Assembly (NCBI RefSeq): GCF_008386465.1
Contig: NZ_VUOD01000003.1
Location: forward strand, 186,001-250,000
DNA from: Arenimonas fontis
GTDB taxonomy: Bacteria > Pseudomonadota > Gammaproteobacteria > Xanthomonadales > Xanthomonadaceae
Reading direction: 5' to 3'
DNA length: 64,000 bases
Shown here: piece by piece, positions 46,831 through 58,187 of the stretch
Layout of the letters: each line of letters starts with the position of its first letter
Numbering within the stretch: position 1 is the first letter of the stretch
Notes under the pieces: generated by a model
The model's database searches: none
Told to the model about the DNA's origin: nothing
Seen by the model: only the letters and a program-made list of their open reading frames with translations
Program-made: the position numbers and the translations under genes

Positions 46831-46925
46831 GCGGGCTTCCTTCTGTATCGCGCCGAGTGTGCTGGATTGCCCCGTCCCGGGCAAACCGGGGACAATCCGC
46901 ACCTCAGCGTACGGAGCCCGCCGCC

Positions 46926-48533
46926 ATGACCGAGCGTGACGTAATGGAGTACGACGTCGTAACCGTGGGCGCCGGCCCGGCGGGCCTGGCGTTCGCGATC
47001 CGCCTCAAGCAGCTCAAACCCGAGCTGTCGGTCTGCGTCATCGAAAAGGCCTCGACCGTGGGCGCCCACATCCTGTCCGGCGCCGTCATCGAGCCCGGTC
47101 CGCTGGATGCCCTGCTGCCGGGCTGGCGCGACAACCCGCCACCGGTCTGCGTGCCGGCCAGGGAAGACGAGTTCTGGTTCCTGACCAAGACCGGCGGCTT
47201 CCGCTTCCCGATCGTGCCGCCGCAGATGAGCAACCACGGCAACTTCATCGTCAGCCTGGGCGCGCTCTGCGCCTGGCTGGCACCACAGGCCGAGGCCCTG
47301 GGCGTGGAGATCTACCCCGGCTTCGCCGCCGCCGAGCCGCTGTTCGACGACAAGGGCGCCGTCGCCGGCGTGCGCATCGGCGACATGGGCGTGGCCCGCG
47401 ACGGCAGCCACAAGCCCGGCTACACCCAGGGCATCGACATCCGCGCCCGGGTGACCGTGCTGGCCGAGGGCGCCCGCGGCCACCTCACCAAGCAGCTGGT
47501 GCGCAAGTTCGGCCTGGATGCCGAGTCCGACCCGCAGAACTACTCGATCGGCATCAAGGAACTCTGGCAACTGCCGCCGGGCCGGGTCACGCCCGGCAAG
47601 ATCGTCCACAGCATGGGCTGGCCGGCCGACAGCAGGACCTACGGCGGCAGCTTCCTCTACCACCTGGACGGCGACCGCGTTGCCATCGGCTACGTCTCGG
47701 GCCTGGACTACCGCGACCCGAACTACCAGCCCTACGAGGCCTTCCAGCAGTGGAAGCACCACCCGACGGTGAAGCCGCTGCTCGAGGGCGGCAGCATCCT
47801 CAGCGCCGGCGCCCGCGCCATCGTCACCGGCGGCTGGCAGAGCCTGCCCAAGGTGGAAATGCCCGGCGCCCTGCTGATCGGCGACGCCGCCGGCCTGCTC
47901 AACGTGCCCAAGATCAAGGGTACCCACCAGGCTATCCGCAGCGGCATGCTCGCCGCCGAACACCTGGCCGGACAGGAAGCGCCCTCGCCGGCCGGCTTCG
48001 ACGCCAGGCTGCGCGCCAGCGCCGCCATGCGCGAGCTGAAGAAGGTCCGCAACATCAAGCCCGGCTTCAAGAAGGGCCTGTGGTTCGGCCTGCTCAACTC
48101 GGCCTGGGAAACCGTTACCGCCGGTTTCTCGCCCTGGACCTGGCGCTGCAAGCCGGACTGGAACTCGCTGCAGAAGCTGGCCGAGGCCGAGCAGGTCAGG
48201 CGCGACTACGTCGAGCGCACGCTGCCGCCGCGCGACCGCCTGGCCGGCGTCTACTTCGCCGCCACCGAGCACGACGAGGACCAGCCGGTGCACCTGCAGG
48301 TGGCCGACACCAACATCTGCGTCACCCGCTGCGCCGAGGAATACGGCAACCCCTGCACCCGCTTCTGCCCGGCCGGCGTCTACGAGATCGTCCAGGACGC
48401 GGCCGGCAAGCGCCTGCAGATCAACGCCGCCAACTGCGTGCACTGCAAGACCTGCGACATCAAGGATCCCTACCAGATCATCAACTGGGTGACGCCGGAA
48501 GGCGGTTCCGGTCCCAACTACCAGAACCTCTGA
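46926..48533 (+). CDS. etfD: Electron transfer flavoprotein-ubiquinone oxidoreductase
   Basis: ETF-QO passes electrons from ETF (beta-oxidation, amino-acid and choline catabolism) to ubiquinone at the membrane. The 535-aa protein has an N-terminal FAD-binding GAGPAGLAFAIRL near residue 15, a second FAD segment LLIGDAAGLLNVPKIKGTHQAI, and a C-terminal [4Fe-4S] ferredoxin domain with CVTRCAEEYGNPCTRFCPAG and CVHCKTCDIKDP. Its partner genes etfB and etfA lie about 7 kb away on the same strand, so the set is split here. Confidence 0.96.
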   Translation: MTERDVMEYDVVTVGAGPAGLAFAIRLKQLKPELSVCVIEKASTVGAHILSGAVIEPGPLDALLPGWRDNPPPVCVPAREDEFWFLTKTGGFRFPIVPPQMSNHGNFIVSLGALCAWLAPQAEALGVEIYPGFAAAEPLFDDKGAVAGVRIGDMGVARDGSHKPGYTQGIDIRARVTVLAEGARGHLTKQLVRKFGLDAESDPQNYSIGIKELWQLPPGRVTPGKIVHSMGWPADSRTYGGSFLYHLDGDRVAIGYVSGLDYRDPNYQPYEAFQQWKHHPTVKPLLEGGSILSAGARAIVTGGWQSLPKVEMPGALLIGDAAGLLNVPKIKGTHQAIRSGMLAAEHLAGQEAPSPAGFDARLRASAAMRELKKVRNIKPGFKKGLWFGLLNSAWETVTAGFSPWTWRCKPDWNSLQKLAEAEQVRRDYVERTLPPRDRLAGVYFAATEHDEDQPVHLQVADTNICVTRCAEEYGNPCTRFCPAGVYEIVQDAAGKRLQINAANCVHCKTCDIKDPYQIINWVTPEGGSGPNYQNL

Positions 48534-48543
48534 GCAGTACGCC

Positions 48544-49401
48544 GTGAAGATCGCCCTCGCCACCGCGGTGGCCGCCTTCGCCCTGGACGAGGACCTGCCG
48601 CCGCTGCTCGACGCCTGCCGGGCCGCCGGCCTGGAGGCCGAGGCCCTGGCCTGGGACGACCCGACGGTGAGCTGGCGCCGCTTCGACGCGGTGCTGCTGC
48701 GTTCGACCTGGAACTACATCGGCTGCCTGCCGGAGTTCCTGGCCTGGTGCGAGCGCATCGAACTCGACGGCCGGCTGTGGAACCCGCCGGAAGTGGTGCG
48801 CTGGAACACCGACAAGCGCTACCTGGCCGACCTGGCGGCGCGCGGCGTGGCGGTGGTCGAGAGCCACTTCCTGGCCCCGGGCGACGCGCCCGACGCCTTC
48901 CCGGACCTGGCCGAGTTCGTGGTCAAGCCCTGCGTCGGCGCCGGTTCGCGCGATGCCCGCCGCTTCCTGCGCGCCGACCGCGCCGAGGCGGTCGAACACG
49001 CGCGCGGCCTGCTGGACGCCGGCCGGCACGTGCTGGTGCAGCCCTACCTGGCGGAGGTGGACACGCACGGTGAAACGGCGCTGATCTTCTTCGAGGGCCA
49101 GTTCAGCCACGCCATCCGCAAGGCACCCCTGCTGCAGCGCGGCGAAGCCCCGACCTCCGCCCTTTTCAAGCCCGAAAGCATCCAGCCGCGCCAGCCCTCG
49201 CCGCAGGAGTTGGCGGCGGCGGAGCGGACCCTCGCGGCGCTCTCTTTCGGCCCGCTGCCGTACGCGCGGGTGGACTTGCTGCCCTCCCCCGGCGGCCCGC
49301 GCCTGCTCGAACTCGAGCTCACCGAGCCGTCGCTGTTCCTCTCCCAGGCGCCGGGCAGCGCCGATCGGCTTGCCGCCGCCCTCCTCCGCCGCCTCGCCTG
49401 A
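48544..49401 (+). CDS. ATP-grasp domain protein (RimK-like ligase family)
   Basis: ATP-grasp enzymes join a carboxylate to an amine, thiol or similar group. The 285-aa protein shows a preATP-grasp N-terminal region with FDAVLLRSTWNYIGCLPEFL, a central ATP-binding part (PDLAEFVVKPCVGAGSRDARRF, HVLVQPYLAEVDTHGETALIFF) and the metal-binding end (YARVDLLPSPGGPRLLELELTEPSLF). It resembles the family of stand-alone ATP-grasp proteins related to cycloserine-ligase DcsG and glutathione-synthetase-like enzymes. Substrate is unknown. It starts with GTG 10 bases after etfD and is probably cotranscribed with it. Confidence 0.88.
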   Translation: MKIALATAVAAFALDEDLPPLLDACRAAGLEAEALAWDDPTVSWRRFDAVLLRSTWNYIGCLPEFLAWCERIELDGRLWNPPEVVRWNTDKRYLADLAARGVAVVESHFLAPGDAPDAFPDLAEFVVKPCVGAGSRDARRFLRADRAEAVEHARGLLDAGRHVLVQPYLAEVDTHGETALIFFEGQFSHAIRKAPLLQRGEAPTSALFKPESIQPRQPSPQELAAAERTLAALSFGPLPYARVDLLPSPGGPRLLELELTEPSLFLSQAPGSADRLAAALLRRLA

Positions 49402-49629
49402 CGGGCCTCCCCCTTGCCACCGGCGAGGGGAACAGACCCCCGGAGCCGCCGCGGACCGTCTGCAACGAGGCAACGGCCGCCGACCGGAAAACCCGGCCGC
49501 GAGCATCCACATCAAGCCGCGGCCGAACCCCCCGGGCGACAGTGGCACTTCAGCGTTGCAGTCGGAAAACTTGACGCAAGCCCGGCTCCGGGCGCGTCAT
49601 GGAGGGCCTTTCCCCGCGAGGCGACGCCC

Positions 49630-50589
49630 ATGGCCCTGTACGACAGCATCCTGGACACCGTCGGCAATACGCCCATCGTCCGCCTGCACCGGCTCGCGCC
49701 GGCGCACGTGAGGATGTACGCCAAGGTCGAGGCTTTCAATCCGGCCGGCTCGGTCAAGGACCGCCTGGCCCTGGCCATCATCCTGGACGCCGAGCAGCGC
49801 GGCCTGCTCAAGCCGGGCCAGACCGTGGTCGAGGCCACCTCGGGCAATACCGGCATCGCCCTGGCCATGGTCTGCGCCGCCCGCGGCTATCCCTTCGTGG
49901 CGGTGATGAGCGAAACCTTCTCGGTCGAGCGGCGCAAGCTGATGAAGGTGTACGGCGCCAAGGTGATCCTGACTCCGGCCGCCGAACGCGGCAGCGGCAT
50001 GGTGCGCAAGGCGCAGGAGCTGGCGGAGAAGAATGGCTGGTTCCTGGCCCGCCAGTTCGAGAACCCGGCCAATCCGGCCTACCACCGCTCCACCACCGGC
50101 CCGGAGATCCTGCGCGATTTCGCCGGCCGTCGCCTGGACGTCTTCGTCACCGGCTGGGGCACCGGCGGCACGCTCACCGGCGCCGGCCAGATGCTCAAGG
50201 CGGCGCGACCCGATCTGGAGGTGGTGACCTGCGAACCGGCCGGCGCCTCCCTGCTGCAGGGCAAGGAATGGCAGCCGCACAGGATCCAGGGCTGGACCCC
50301 GGACTTCGTGCCCGCCGTGCTCGACCGCAGCGTCGCCGACCGCATCATCCCGGTGGACGACGTGCTGGCGCGCGACACCGCCCGCCGGCTGGCTGCCGAG
50401 GAGGGCCTGTTCGTCGGCATCAGCGCCGGCGCTACCGCCGCCGCCGCCCTGGAGGTGGCCAGGGATGCGCCCGAGGGCTCGGTGATCCTGACCATGCTGC
50501 CGGACACCGGCGAACGCTACCTCAGCACCTTCCTGTTCGAAGGCATCGGCGAAGGCAGCGACGACGATTGGCTGGCTGGCCTGCCCTGA
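49630..50589 (+). CDS. cysK: Cysteine synthase A (O-acetylserine sulfhydrylase)
   Basis: This PLP enzyme makes cysteine from O-acetylserine and sulfide. The 319-aa protein has the PLP Lys in PAGSVKDRLA near residue 41, the substrate loop EATSGNTGIALAMV, ETFSVERRKLMKVYGA, the phosphate-binding GWGTGGTLTGAG and the C-terminal SAGATAAAALEVA and PDTGERYLST. It converges on the cysDNC sulfate-activation operon, so sulfate reduction and cysteine formation are clustered. About 230 bases of leader upstream hold no obvious gene. Confidence 0.94.
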   Translation: MALYDSILDTVGNTPIVRLHRLAPAHVRMYAKVEAFNPAGSVKDRLALAIILDAEQRGLLKPGQTVVEATSGNTGIALAMVCAARGYPFVAVMSETFSVERRKLMKVYGAKVILTPAAERGSGMVRKAQELAEKNGWFLARQFENPANPAYHRSTTGPEILRDFAGRRLDVFVTGWGTGGTLTGAGQMLKAARPDLEVVTCEPAGASLLQGKEWQPHRIQGWTPDFVPAVLDRSVADRIIPVDDVLARDTARRLAAEEGLFVGISAGATAAAALEVARDAPEGSVILTMLPDTGERYLSTFLFEGIGEGSDDDWLAGLP

Positions 50590-50595
50590 ACCGCC

Positions 50596-52485
50596 TCAGC
50601 GCAGGTCACGCAGCAGGCGCTCGACCAGCTGGTCGGCCAGCTGCTCGGGCCCGGCCTCGGCGGTGCGCAGGTGGATCTCCGGCGCCTCCGGCACTTCGTA
50701 GGGCGAGTCTATGCCGGTGAAATTCCTGATCTTGCCGGCGCGCGCCTTGGCGTACAGACCCTTGACGTCGCGCTGCTCGGCCAGCGCCAGCGGCGTGTCC
50801 ACGTAGACCTCGAGGAACTCGCCCTCGGGGAACAGTTCGCGCGCCATCCGCCGCTCGGCCCGGAACGGCGAAATGAAGCTGACCAGCACGATCAGGCCGG
50901 CGTCGGCCATCAACTTCGCCACCTCGGCCACGCGGCGGATGTTCTCTACCCGGTCCTCGTCGGTGAAGCCCAGGTCCTTGTTCAGTCCGTGGCGCACGTT
51001 GTCGCCGTCCAGCACGAAGGTGTGGTAACCCAGCGCGTGCAGGCGCTTGTCCACCAGGTTGGCGATGGTGGACTTGCCGGCGCCGGACAGGCCGGTGAAC
51101 CACAGGCAGCGCGGCAGCTGGCCCTTGATGCGGGCACGGGCCGTGCGATCCACGTCCAGGTGCTGCCAGTGGATGTTGGCGGAGCGGCGCAGGGCGAACT
51201 CGAGCGTTCCGGCGCCGACCGTACCGTGGCTTTGCCGGTCGATCAGGATGAAGGCGCCCAGTTCGCGGCTGTCGGCATAGGGCTCGAAGGCCACCGGCTG
51301 GTCCAGGCTGAGGTTGCACCAGGCCACCTCGTTCAGGTCCAGGTGCTTGGCCGCCAGGTGCGCCTGGGTGTTCACGTCCACCTTGTGCTTGATCTCGGTG
51401 ACCTGGGCGCCGACGGTGCGGGTGCCGATGCGCAGCCAGTAAGGCCGGCCCGGCAGCAGCTGCGCCTCGCCCATCCACAGCAGGTGGGCGGCGAACTGGT
51501 CGGCCACCTGGGGCGGATCGCCGGCGGCGGCGATCACGTCGCCGCGGCTCACGTCCACTTCGTCGGCCAGGGTCAGCATCACCGCCTGGCCGCGGGCGGC
51601 GCGGTCCAGCTCGCCCTCGGCGGTGACGATGCGCGCCACCCGCGAACGCCGGCCCGAGGGCAGCACCACCACCTCGTCGCCGGGCCTCACCTCGCCGGCG
51701 GCAAGCGTGCCCGCGAAGCCGCGGAAATCCTGGTTCGGCCGGCACACCCACTGCACCGGCATGCGCAAGGCGCGCCGATCCTGGCCGGCCGATACATCCA
51801 CCGTTTCCAGGTGCTCGAGCAGGGTCGGACCCTGGTACCAGGGCATCGCGGGCGAGCGCTCCAGCATGTTGTCGCCCTTGAGCGCCGACAGCGGTATGGC
51901 CTGCACGTGGGCGATGCCGAGCTGGCTGGCCAGTTCGGCGTAGGCGCCGGCGATGCTCTCGAACACGGCCCGGTCGTAACCGACCAGGTCCATCTTGTTC
52001 ACCGCCAGCAGCACGTGCCGGATGCCCAGCAGCGAAGCGATGTAGCTGTGCCGGCGGGTCTGGGTCAGCAAGCCCTTGCGCGCGTCCACCAGCACCACCG
52101 CCAGCTCGGCGGTTGACGCGCCGGTGGCCATGTTGCGGGTGTACTGCTCGTGACCGGGGCAGTCGGCGACGATGAACTTGCGCCGTTCGGTGCTGAAGAA
52201 GCGGTAGGCGACGTCTATGGTGATGCCCTGTTCGCGCTCCGCCGCCAGGCCGTCCACCAGCAGGGCGAAGTCGAGCTCGCCGTTCTGGGTGCCGTGGCGC
52301 TTGCTGTCCGCCTCCAGCGCCGCCAGCTGGTCGTCGAAAAGGCGCTTGCTGTCGTGCAGCAGGCGGCCGATCAGGGTGCTCTTGCCGTCGTCCACGCTGC
52401 CGCAGGTGATGAAACGCAGCAGACCCTTGGTCTCGTGCTGGTGCAGGTAGGCGGCGACGGCCTCGGCGTGGTTGCGCGCGTCCAT
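50596..52485 (-). CDS. cysNC: Bifunctional sulfate adenylyltransferase large subunit/APS kinase (CysN-CysC fusion)
   Basis: CysN is the GTPase subunit of ATP sulfurylase, and CysC phosphorylates APS to PAPS. The 629-aa protein is a fusion of both. The CysN part has G1 [26 protein letters not shown] and elongation-factor-like beta domains. The CysC part begins near residue 440 with P-loop [11 protein letters not shown] near 466, then [15 protein letters not shown] and the KFTGI-type [12 protein letters not shown]. Its start overlaps the cysD stop (TGATG). Fusion of cysN and cysC is common outside the Enterobacteriaceae. Confidence 0.96.
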   Translation of the reverse strand: MDARNHAEAVAAYLHQHETKGLLRFITCGSVDDGKSTLIGRLLHDSKRLFDDQLAALEADSKRHGTQNGELDFALLVDGLAAEREQGITIDVAYRFFSTERRKFIVADCPGHEQYTRNMATGASTAELAVVLVDARKGLLTQTRRHSYIASLLGIRHVLLAVNKMDLVGYDRAVFESIAGAYAELASQLGIAHVQAIPLSALKGDNMLERSPAMPWYQGPTLLEHLETVDVSAGQDRRALRMPVQWVCRPNQDFRGFAGTLAAGEVRPGDEVVVLPSGRRSRVARIVTAEGELDRAARGQAVMLTLADEVDVSRGDVIAAAGDPPQVADQFAAHLLWMGEAQLLPGRPYWLRIGTRTVGAQVTEIKHKVDVNTQAHLAAKHLDLNEVAWCNLSLDQPVAFEPYADSRELGAFILIDRQSHGTVGAGTLEFALRRSANIHWQHLDVDRTARARIKGQLPRCLWFTGLSGAGKSTIANLVDKRLHALGYHTFVLDGDNVRHGLNKDLGFTDEDRVENIRRVAEVAKLMADAGLIVLVSFISPFRAERRMARELFPEGEFLEVYVDTPLALAEQRDVKGLYAKARAGKIRNFTGIDSPYEVPEAPEIHLRTAEAGPEQLADQLVERLLRDLR

Positions 52486-53396
52486 CAGAAGTAGCCCTCC
52501 TGCTTCTTCTTCTCCATGGAAGCGGAGGGATCGTGGTCTATCACCCGTCCCTGGCGTTCCGAGGTGGTGGCCACCAGCATCTCGGCGATGATCGCCTCCA
52601 GGGTGTCGGCCGCGGATTCGATGGCGCCGGTCAGGGGATAGCAGCCCAGGGTGCGGAACCGGACCTTGCGCAGGGCCGGCTGCTCGCCGGGGCGCAGCGG
52701 CAGGCGCCCGTCGTCCACCATGATCAGGGCACCGTCGCGCTCCACCACCGGCCGCTCCCGGGCGAAGTACAGCGAGGGCACCGGGATGTTCTCGCGGAAG
52801 ATGTACAGCCAGACGTCCAGCTCGGTCCAGTTCGAGAGCGGAAACACACGCACGCTCTCGCCCTTGTGGATACGCGTGTTGTACAGGTTCCACAGCTCCG
52901 GACGCTGGTTCTTCGGGTCCCAGCGGTGCTGGGCGGTGCGGAAGCTGAAGATGCGCTCCTTGGCCCGCGACTTCTCCTCGTCGCGGCGGGCGCCGCCGAT
53001 GGCGGCGTCGAAACCCCAGTGGTCCAGCGCCTGCTTCAGCGCCTGGGTCTTCATCACGTCGGTGTGCACGGTGGCGCCGTGGGTGATCGGATTGATGCCC
53101 TGGGCCAGGCCTTCCGGGTTGGTCCAGGTGCGCAGTTCGACCCCTGTTTCCGCGGCGCGGCGGTCGCGGAAGGCGATCATCTCGCGGAACTTCCAACCGG
53201 TGTCCACGTGCAGCAGCGGGATGGGCGGCCGCGCCGGCGCGAAGGCCTTGACCAGCAGGTGCAGCAGCACCGAGCTGTCCTTGCCCACCGAATACAGCAT
53301 CACCGGGTTGCGGAACTCCGCGGCGACCTCGCGCAGGATATGGATGCTTTCGGCCTCGAGGCGGTCGAGATGGCTCAGGCGGACTTGGGAACTCAT
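52485..53396 (-). CDS. cysD: Sulfate adenylyltransferase subunit 2 (CysD)
   Basis: CysD carries the adenylyl-transfer site of ATP sulfurylase. The 303-aa protein has the PP-loop [16 protein letters not shown] near residue 35, [32 protein letters not shown], and the [20 protein letters not shown] segment, and ends EKKKQEGYF, all standard. It is first in the operon with cysNC. The SLC13 permease gene follows upstream on the same strand with a 46-base gap. Confidence 0.97.
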   Translation of the reverse strand: MSSQVRLSHLDRLEAESIHILREVAAEFRNPVMLYSVGKDSSVLLHLLVKAFAPARPPIPLLHVDTGWKFREMIAFRDRRAAETGVELRTWTNPEGLAQGINPITHGATVHTDVMKTQALKQALDHWGFDAAIGGARRDEEKSRAKERIFSFRTAQHRWDPKNQRPELWNLYNTRIHKGESVRVFPLSNWTELDVWLYIFRENIPVPSLYFARERPVVERDGALIMVDDGRLPLRPGEQPALRKVRFRTLGCYPLTGAIESAADTLEAIIAEMLVATTSERQGRVIDHDPSASMEKKKQEGYF

Positions 53397-53442
53397 CGTC
53401 TTGGGCTTGGCGGCAAGCGCAGGATTATAGGGGCTGCCCGGC

Positions 53443-55227
53443 TCAGAAGGGCCAGAACCGGGGGATCGTCCACAGCACGGTGACCCCCACCAGCAACGAC
53501 AGTGGCGCGCCCAGACGCACGTAGTCGAGGAACCGGTAGCCGCCGGGGCCGTACACCATCAGATTGGTCTGGTAGCCGATGGGCGTGATGAAGCCGGCCG
53601 AGGCGCCGATCATCACCGCCATCACGAAGGGCATCGGGTCCACCCCCAACTGGCGGGCGGCCGCCAGGCCGATCGGGAACATCAGCACCGCGGCCGCGTT
53701 GTTGGTCAGCATCTCGGTGAAAAGCACCGCCATCGCGTAGACCAGGACCAGGGTGAGGAAGGGGTCGGAACCACCCAGCCCGCGCAGTTCCGCCGCCACC
53801 GCCGCGGCGGCGCCGGAGCGGTCCATGGCCGCGCCCAGGGCGAAGGAACAGGCGATCACCGCAATCAGGCGCAGGTCCAGGCTGCGGCGCAGCTCGGCCA
53901 GGCCGACGCAGCGGCCCAGCAGCACCGCCAGCGCCGCCGCCGCGGCCGAGGCCAGGATCGGCAGTCCGAACACCGTATTGGCCAGCACCATCGCCGCCAG
54001 GATCGCCAGCGTGGCCAGGGCCTTGCCCGGCTGCACCGGCCGCTCGCCGTCCACCAGGCTGACCAGCAGGAAATCCGGAGAGTTGCCGAACCGGGCCATG
54101 AAGTCCGGCGCCGTCTCGGCCAGCAGGGTATCGCCGGCTTGCAGCACCACGTCGCCGGGTTTCTGGTCCAGACGGCGGCCATGCCGGGATACGGCGATGA
54201 CCGCCGCGTTGTAGCGATTGCGGAAGGCCGATTCGCGCAGGTTCTTGCCCACGGCCGGCGAAAACCGGCTCAGCACCAGCTCGACCAGGTTGCGGCGGCG
54301 TTCGGCGCCGTCGAGCTTGAAGAGTTGCTCGGTGGCCGGTCGCAGGCCCTCGATCCGCCGCAGTTCGCGCACGGCGTTGGTGACGCCGACGAACACGAGA
54401 CGGTCGCCTGCCCGCAGGGCGGTATCAGGCGCGACCGCCGTCAACAGTTCCTGGCCCCGGACCAGCTCGACGAGGTAGGAACCGGACAGATGGCGCAGGC
54501 CGGCCTGATCCACGGTCCGGCCCACCAGCCGGCCTGCCGGTTCCACCACCATCTCCACGGCGTATTCACGAGCCTCGGCGGCCGCCTGTTCGATGGCGCC
54601 GCGGCGTTCGGGCAGCAGCCAGCGCCCGGCCACGGCGAGGTAGGCCAGGCCGACCACGACCGCCGGCAAGGCCACCGGCAGCGGGTCGAACATGCCCAGC
54701 GGCGCCATGCCGGACGTGATCACCAGGCCGGCCACGATCAGGTTGGTGCTGGTGCCGATCAGGGTGCACATGCCGCCCAGCACGGTGGCGTAGTTCATCG
54801 GCAACAGGAACCTGGACGGCGACAGCCCGCGGGCACGGGCCCAGTGCTCGACCGCCGACGCCAGGGTCGCCACGATCGGCGTGTTGTTGATGAATGCGCT
54901 CAGCACCGAGGCGATCGCGGTCAAGCGCAGCCGGGCCGGGAATTCCCGCGCCGTCCGTCCCAGTACCCAGGCGCCCAGCCAGCGGATCGCGCCGGTGGTG
55001 CGCAGCGCCGCCACCAGCACGAACAGCAGGGCCACGGTCAGCACGCCGGGGTTCCAGAACCCGGCCAGCGCCTCGGCCGGCTCCAGCACCCCGGTCACCA
55101 CCAGCACCACCACCGCCCCGGCCAGCACGCGGTCGGGTCCCAGCCGCTCCCTGAGCAGCAGGCCCAGCGTGGCCAGCACCACGCCGATGGTCAGCCATCC
55201 CTGCCAGCCAAGCCCTGCCAGTTCCAT
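53443..55227 (-). CDS. SLC13/DASS-type permease with two RCK_C domains (probable sulfate transporter)
   Basis: The 594-aa membrane protein has SLC13-like helices: the first half with [13 protein letters not shown] and [15 protein letters not shown], the second with [17 protein letters not shown] and [20 protein letters not shown], paired motifs that build the anion site. Between the halves lie two TrkA_C/RCK_C domains (about residues 200-285 and 300-390). This layout is found in bacterial permeases linked to sulfur metabolism. Location beside cysDNC suggests sulfate import, which is inference. I used the ATG at 55227; a TTG two codons earlier is possible. It is divergent from etfB. Confidence 0.9.
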   Translation of the reverse strand: MELAGLGWQGWLTIGVVLATLGLLLRERLGPDRVLAGAVVVLVVTGVLEPAEALAGFWNPGVLTVALLFVLVAALRTTGAIRWLGAWVLGRTAREFPARLRLTAIASVLSAFINNTPIVATLASAVEHWARARGLSPSRFLLPMNYATVLGGMCTLIGTSTNLIVAGLVITSGMAPLGMFDPLPVALPAVVVGLAYLAVAGRWLLPERRGAIEQAAAEAREYAVEMVVEPAGRLVGRTVDQAGLRHLSGSYLVELVRGQELLTAVAPDTALRAGDRLVFVGVTNAVRELRRIEGLRPATEQLFKLDGAERRRNLVELVLSRFSPAVGKNLRESAFRNRYNAAVIAVSRHGRRLDQKPGDVVLQAGDTLLAETAPDFMARFGNSPDFLLVSLVDGERPVQPGKALATLAILAAMVLANTVFGLPILASAAAAALAVLLGRCVGLAELRRSLDLRLIAVIACSFALGAAMDRSGAAAAVAAELRGLGGSDPFLTLVLVYAMAVLFTEMLTNNAAAVLMFPIGLAAARQLGVDPMPFVMAVMIGASAGFITPIGYQTNLMVYGPGGYRFLDYVRLGAPLSLLVGVTVLWTIPRFWPF

Positions 55228-55348
55228 GTCCAAGCCATTGTTTCCCGGGGGTTCCGGTCCAGGGCCCCGCCCCGGGGCATACGGTAGAATGCGCGATTCT
55301 ACAGGGCGCCCGACCCCCGGGGCCCACCCTTCCGGAGCGATTTCTCCC

Positions 55349-56095
55349 ATGAAGATCCTGGTCGGATACAAGCGGGTGGTGGACTACAACGTCCGCATCC
55401 AGGTCAAGCCCGACGGCTCGGGCGTGGTCACCGAGGGCGTGAAGCTCTCGCCCAACCCCTTCGACGACATCGCCCTCGAGGAAGCCTTGCGCCTGCGCGA
55501 CAAGGGCATCGCCACCGAGGTGGTGGTCGCCACCATCGGCCCGGCCGACTGCCAGGCGCACCTGCGCAACGGCCTGGCCATGGGCGCCAACCGCGCCATC
55601 CACGTGGTCGCCGACCAGGCCGTGCAGCCGCTGACCGCCGCCCGCGCCCTGCTCAAGCTGGCCGAGAAGGAGCAGCCGCAACTGGTGCTGCTGGGCAAGC
55701 AGGCCATCGACGACGACAGCAACCAGACCGGGCAGATGCTGGCCACCCTGTGGGGCCGTCCGCAGGCCACCTTCGCCAGCAAGCTGGAGATCGCCGGCGA
55801 CAAGGCCACCGTCACCCGCGAGGTGGACGCCGGCCTGGAGACCCTGGAGGTGGACCTGCCGGCGGTGGTTACCACCGACCTGCGCCTGAACGAGCCGCGC
55901 TTCATCAAGCTGCCGGACATCATGAAGGCCAAGTCCAAGCCGATCGAGACGATCGCCTTCGCCGACCTGGGCGTCGAGTCCGGCGACCACCTCAAGACCA
56001 CCGCCTACGCCCCACCGCCCAAGCGCAGCAAGGGCGTGATGGTGAAGGACGTCGCCGAGCTGGTCTCGGCCCTGAAGGCCAAGGGCCTGGTGTAA
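55349..56095 (+). CDS. etfB: Electron transfer flavoprotein beta subunit
   Basis: EtfB and EtfA together accept electrons from acyl-CoA and related dehydrogenases. The 248-aa protein begins [19 protein letters not shown] and has the AMP-binding [17 protein letters not shown] motif near residue 118, [17 protein letters not shown], and the family signature around [16 protein letters not shown]. It precedes etfA by 14 bases. A TAGAAT -10-like box lies about 60 bases upstream. Confidence 0.97.
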   Translation: MKILVGYKRVVDYNVRIQVKPDGSGVVTEGVKLSPNPFDDIALEEALRLRDKGIATEVVVATIGPADCQAHLRNGLAMGANRAIHVVADQAVQPLTAARALLKLAEKEQPQLVLLGKQAIDDDSNQTGQMLATLWGRPQATFASKLEIAGDKATVTREVDAGLETLEVDLPAVVTTDLRLNEPRFIKLPDIMKAKSKPIETIAFADLGVESGDHLKTTAYAPPPKRSKGVMVKDVAELVSALKAKGLV

Positions 56096-56109
56096 AGGAG
56101 AGCCGAGAC

Positions 56110-57045
56110 ATGAGCAGGATCCTGATCGTCGCCGAACATCTCGACGGCAAGCTCAACCCCGCCACCGCCCGCTGCGTCAGCTGCGCCCAGGCCATCGGCG
56201 GCGAGATCCACGTGGCCGTGCTGGCCGAGGCGCCCGAGGCCGTCGCCGCCGAGGCCGCGAAGATCGCCGGCGTGGCCAAGGTGCTGACCGTCGCCAATGC
56301 CGCCAACGCCAAGCCCGTCGCCCAGGTGCTGGCGCCGCAGGTCGCCGCGCTGGCAAAGGACTACAGCCACGTGCTGGGCCCCTCCACCACCTTCGGCAAG
56401 GACCTGATGCCCTGCGTCGCCGCCCTGCTGGGCCTGGCCCAGGTCAGCGACGTCATGGCCGTCGAGGGCCCACACACCTTCAAGCGGCCGATCTACGCCG
56501 GCAACGCCATCATCACCGTCGAGGCCCCGGCCGGCATGACCGTGGTGGCCACGGTGCGCACCGCCTCCTGGCCGGCGGCAGGCGAAGGCGGCGACGCCAC
56601 TGTCGAGGCCGCCGCCGTCGAGGTGGCGCTGCCCGCGCACACCCGTTACCTGGGCCTGCAGCAGGGCAAGAGCGACCGCCCCGACCTGCAATCGGCCGGC
56701 AAGGTGGTGTCCGGCGGCCGCGCCCTGGGGTCGGCCGACAACTTCAAGCTGATCTACTCGCTGGCCGACAGGCTGGGCGCCGCCGTAGGCGCCTCGCGCG
56801 CGGCGGTGGACGCCGGCTACGTGCCCAACGAGCTGCAGGTCGGCCAGACCGGCAAGATCATCGCTCCCGAGCTGTACATCGCGGTGGGCATCTCCGGCGC
56901 CATCCAGCACCTGACCGGCATCAAGGACGCCGGCACCATCGTGGCGATCAACAAGGACCCGGAGGCGCCGATCTTCGAGGTGGCCGACTACGGCCTGGTC
57001 GGCGACCTGTTCCAGATCCTGCCGGAGCTGGAGAAGGCCCTGTGA
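56110..57045 (+). CDS. etfA: Electron transfer flavoprotein alpha subunit
   Basis: EtfA binds the redox-active FAD. The 311-aa protein has an N-terminal domain with [15 protein letters not shown], then the FAD-binding C-terminal domain with [38 protein letters not shown] in overall pattern, [25 protein letters not shown] and [17 protein letters not shown]. All are standard. The wecB GTG overlaps its stop codon. Confidence 0.97.
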   Translation: MSRILIVAEHLDGKLNPATARCVSCAQAIGGEIHVAVLAEAPEAVAAEAAKIAGVAKVLTVANAANAKPVAQVLAPQVAALAKDYSHVLGPSTTFGKDLMPCVAALLGLAQVSDVMAVEGPHTFKRPIYAGNAIITVEAPAGMTVVATVRTASWPAAGEGGDATVEAAAVEVALPAHTRYLGLQQGKSDRPDLQSAGKVVSGGRALGSADNFKLIYSLADRLGAAVGASRAAVDAGYVPNELQVGQTGKIIAPELYIAVGISGAIQHLTGIKDAGTIVAINKDPEAPIFEVADYGLVGDLFQILPELEKAL

Positions 57046-58187
57046 CCCAGGCGGAGGCGCCCGCCGCCAGGCGGGTGATGGTGGTCTTCGGCACCCGGCC
57101 GGAAGCGATCAAGATGGCGCCGGTGGTGGAGGCCCTGCGCGCCACCCCGGGCATCGAGACCCTGGTGGCGGTCACCGCCCAGCACCGGCAGATGCTGGAC
57201 CAGGTGCTGGAGCTGTTCGGCCTGGTGCCGGACGACGATCTCGACCTGATGGCGCCGGGCCAGGCCCTGCCCGACCTGTTCGGCCGCATCCTGACCGGGA
57301 TGACGGAGGTCTTGCAGCGGCGCCGGCCCGAGCTGGTGCTGGTGCATGGCGATACCTCGACCACCCTGGCGGCCGCGCTCGCTTCCTTCTACGCCAAGGT
57401 GCCGGTAGGCCACGTCGAGGCCGGCCTGCGCACCGGCAACCTGCAGGCCCCCTGGCCCGAGGAGGCCAACCGGCGCCTGACCGCGCCGCTGGCCAGCCTG
57501 CACTTCGCTCCGACCGAGCGCTCGCGCCGGAACCTGCTGGCCGAGGGCCTGCCGGATTCGGCCATCCACGTCACCGGCAACACGGTCATAGACGCCCTGC
57601 TGTCGGTGGTCGGGCGCATCGAGGCCGATCCGGCGCTGGCGGCCGGTCTGGCGGCCCGGTTTCCGTTCCTGGACGCCGGCAAACGCCTGGTGCTGGTCAC
57701 CGGCCACCGGCGCGAGAACTTCGGCGACGGCTTCGAACAGATCTGCCTGGCACTGCGTGACCTGGCTTCGCGCGACGACGTGCAAGTGCTCTACCCCGTG
57801 CACCTGAACCCGCAGGTGCAGGAGCCGGTGAACCGGATCCTGGCCGGCGTGGACAACGCCTTGCTGATCCCGCCCCAGGACTACCTGCCCTTCGTCTACC
57901 TGATGTCGCGCGCGCATCTGATCCTGACCGACTCCGGCGGCATCCAGGAGGAAGCGCCCTCGCTGGGAAAACCGGTGCTGGTGATGCGCGAAACCACCGA
58001 ACGGCCGGAAGCGGTGGAGGCCGGCACCGTGCGCCTGGTCGGCACCGACCGGGCGCGCATTGTCGCCGAGGCCAGCCGCCTGCTCGACGATGCCGAGGCC
58101 CACGCCGCCATGGCCCGCGCCCACAACCCCTACGGCGACGGCAGGGCCGCCCGCCGCATCGCCGATATCATCGCCTCGGCGGCCTGA
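57042..58187 (+). CDS. wecB: UDP-N-acetylglucosamine 2-epimerase (non-hydrolysing)
   Basis: WecB interconverts UDP-GlcNAc and UDP-ManNAc for cell-surface polysaccharides. The 381-aa protein has [16 protein letters not shown] near residue 17, [35 protein letters not shown] and [17 protein letters not shown] followed by [10 protein letters not shown], all diagnostic of the non-hydrolysing type. It begins with GTG overlapping etfA (GTGA), a functionally unrelated gene, and its 3' end overlaps the opposing M48 gene by 20 bases. Confidence 0.95.
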   Translation: MTQAEAPAARRVMVVFGTRPEAIKMAPVVEALRATPGIETLVAVTAQHRQMLDQVLELFGLVPDDDLDLMAPGQALPDLFGRILTGMTEVLQRRRPELVLVHGDTSTTLAAALASFYAKVPVGHVEAGLRTGNLQAPWPEEANRRLTAPLASLHFAPTERSRRNLLAEGLPDSAIHVTGNTVIDALLSVVGRIEADPALAAGLAARFPFLDAGKRLVLVTGHRRENFGDGFEQICLALRDLASRDDVQVLYPVHLNPQVQEPVNRILAGVDNALLIPPQDYLPFVYLMSRAHLILTDSGGIQEEAPSLGKPVLVMRETTERPEAVEAGTVRLVGTDRARIVAEASRLLDDAEAHAAMARAHNPYGDGRAARRIADIIASAA

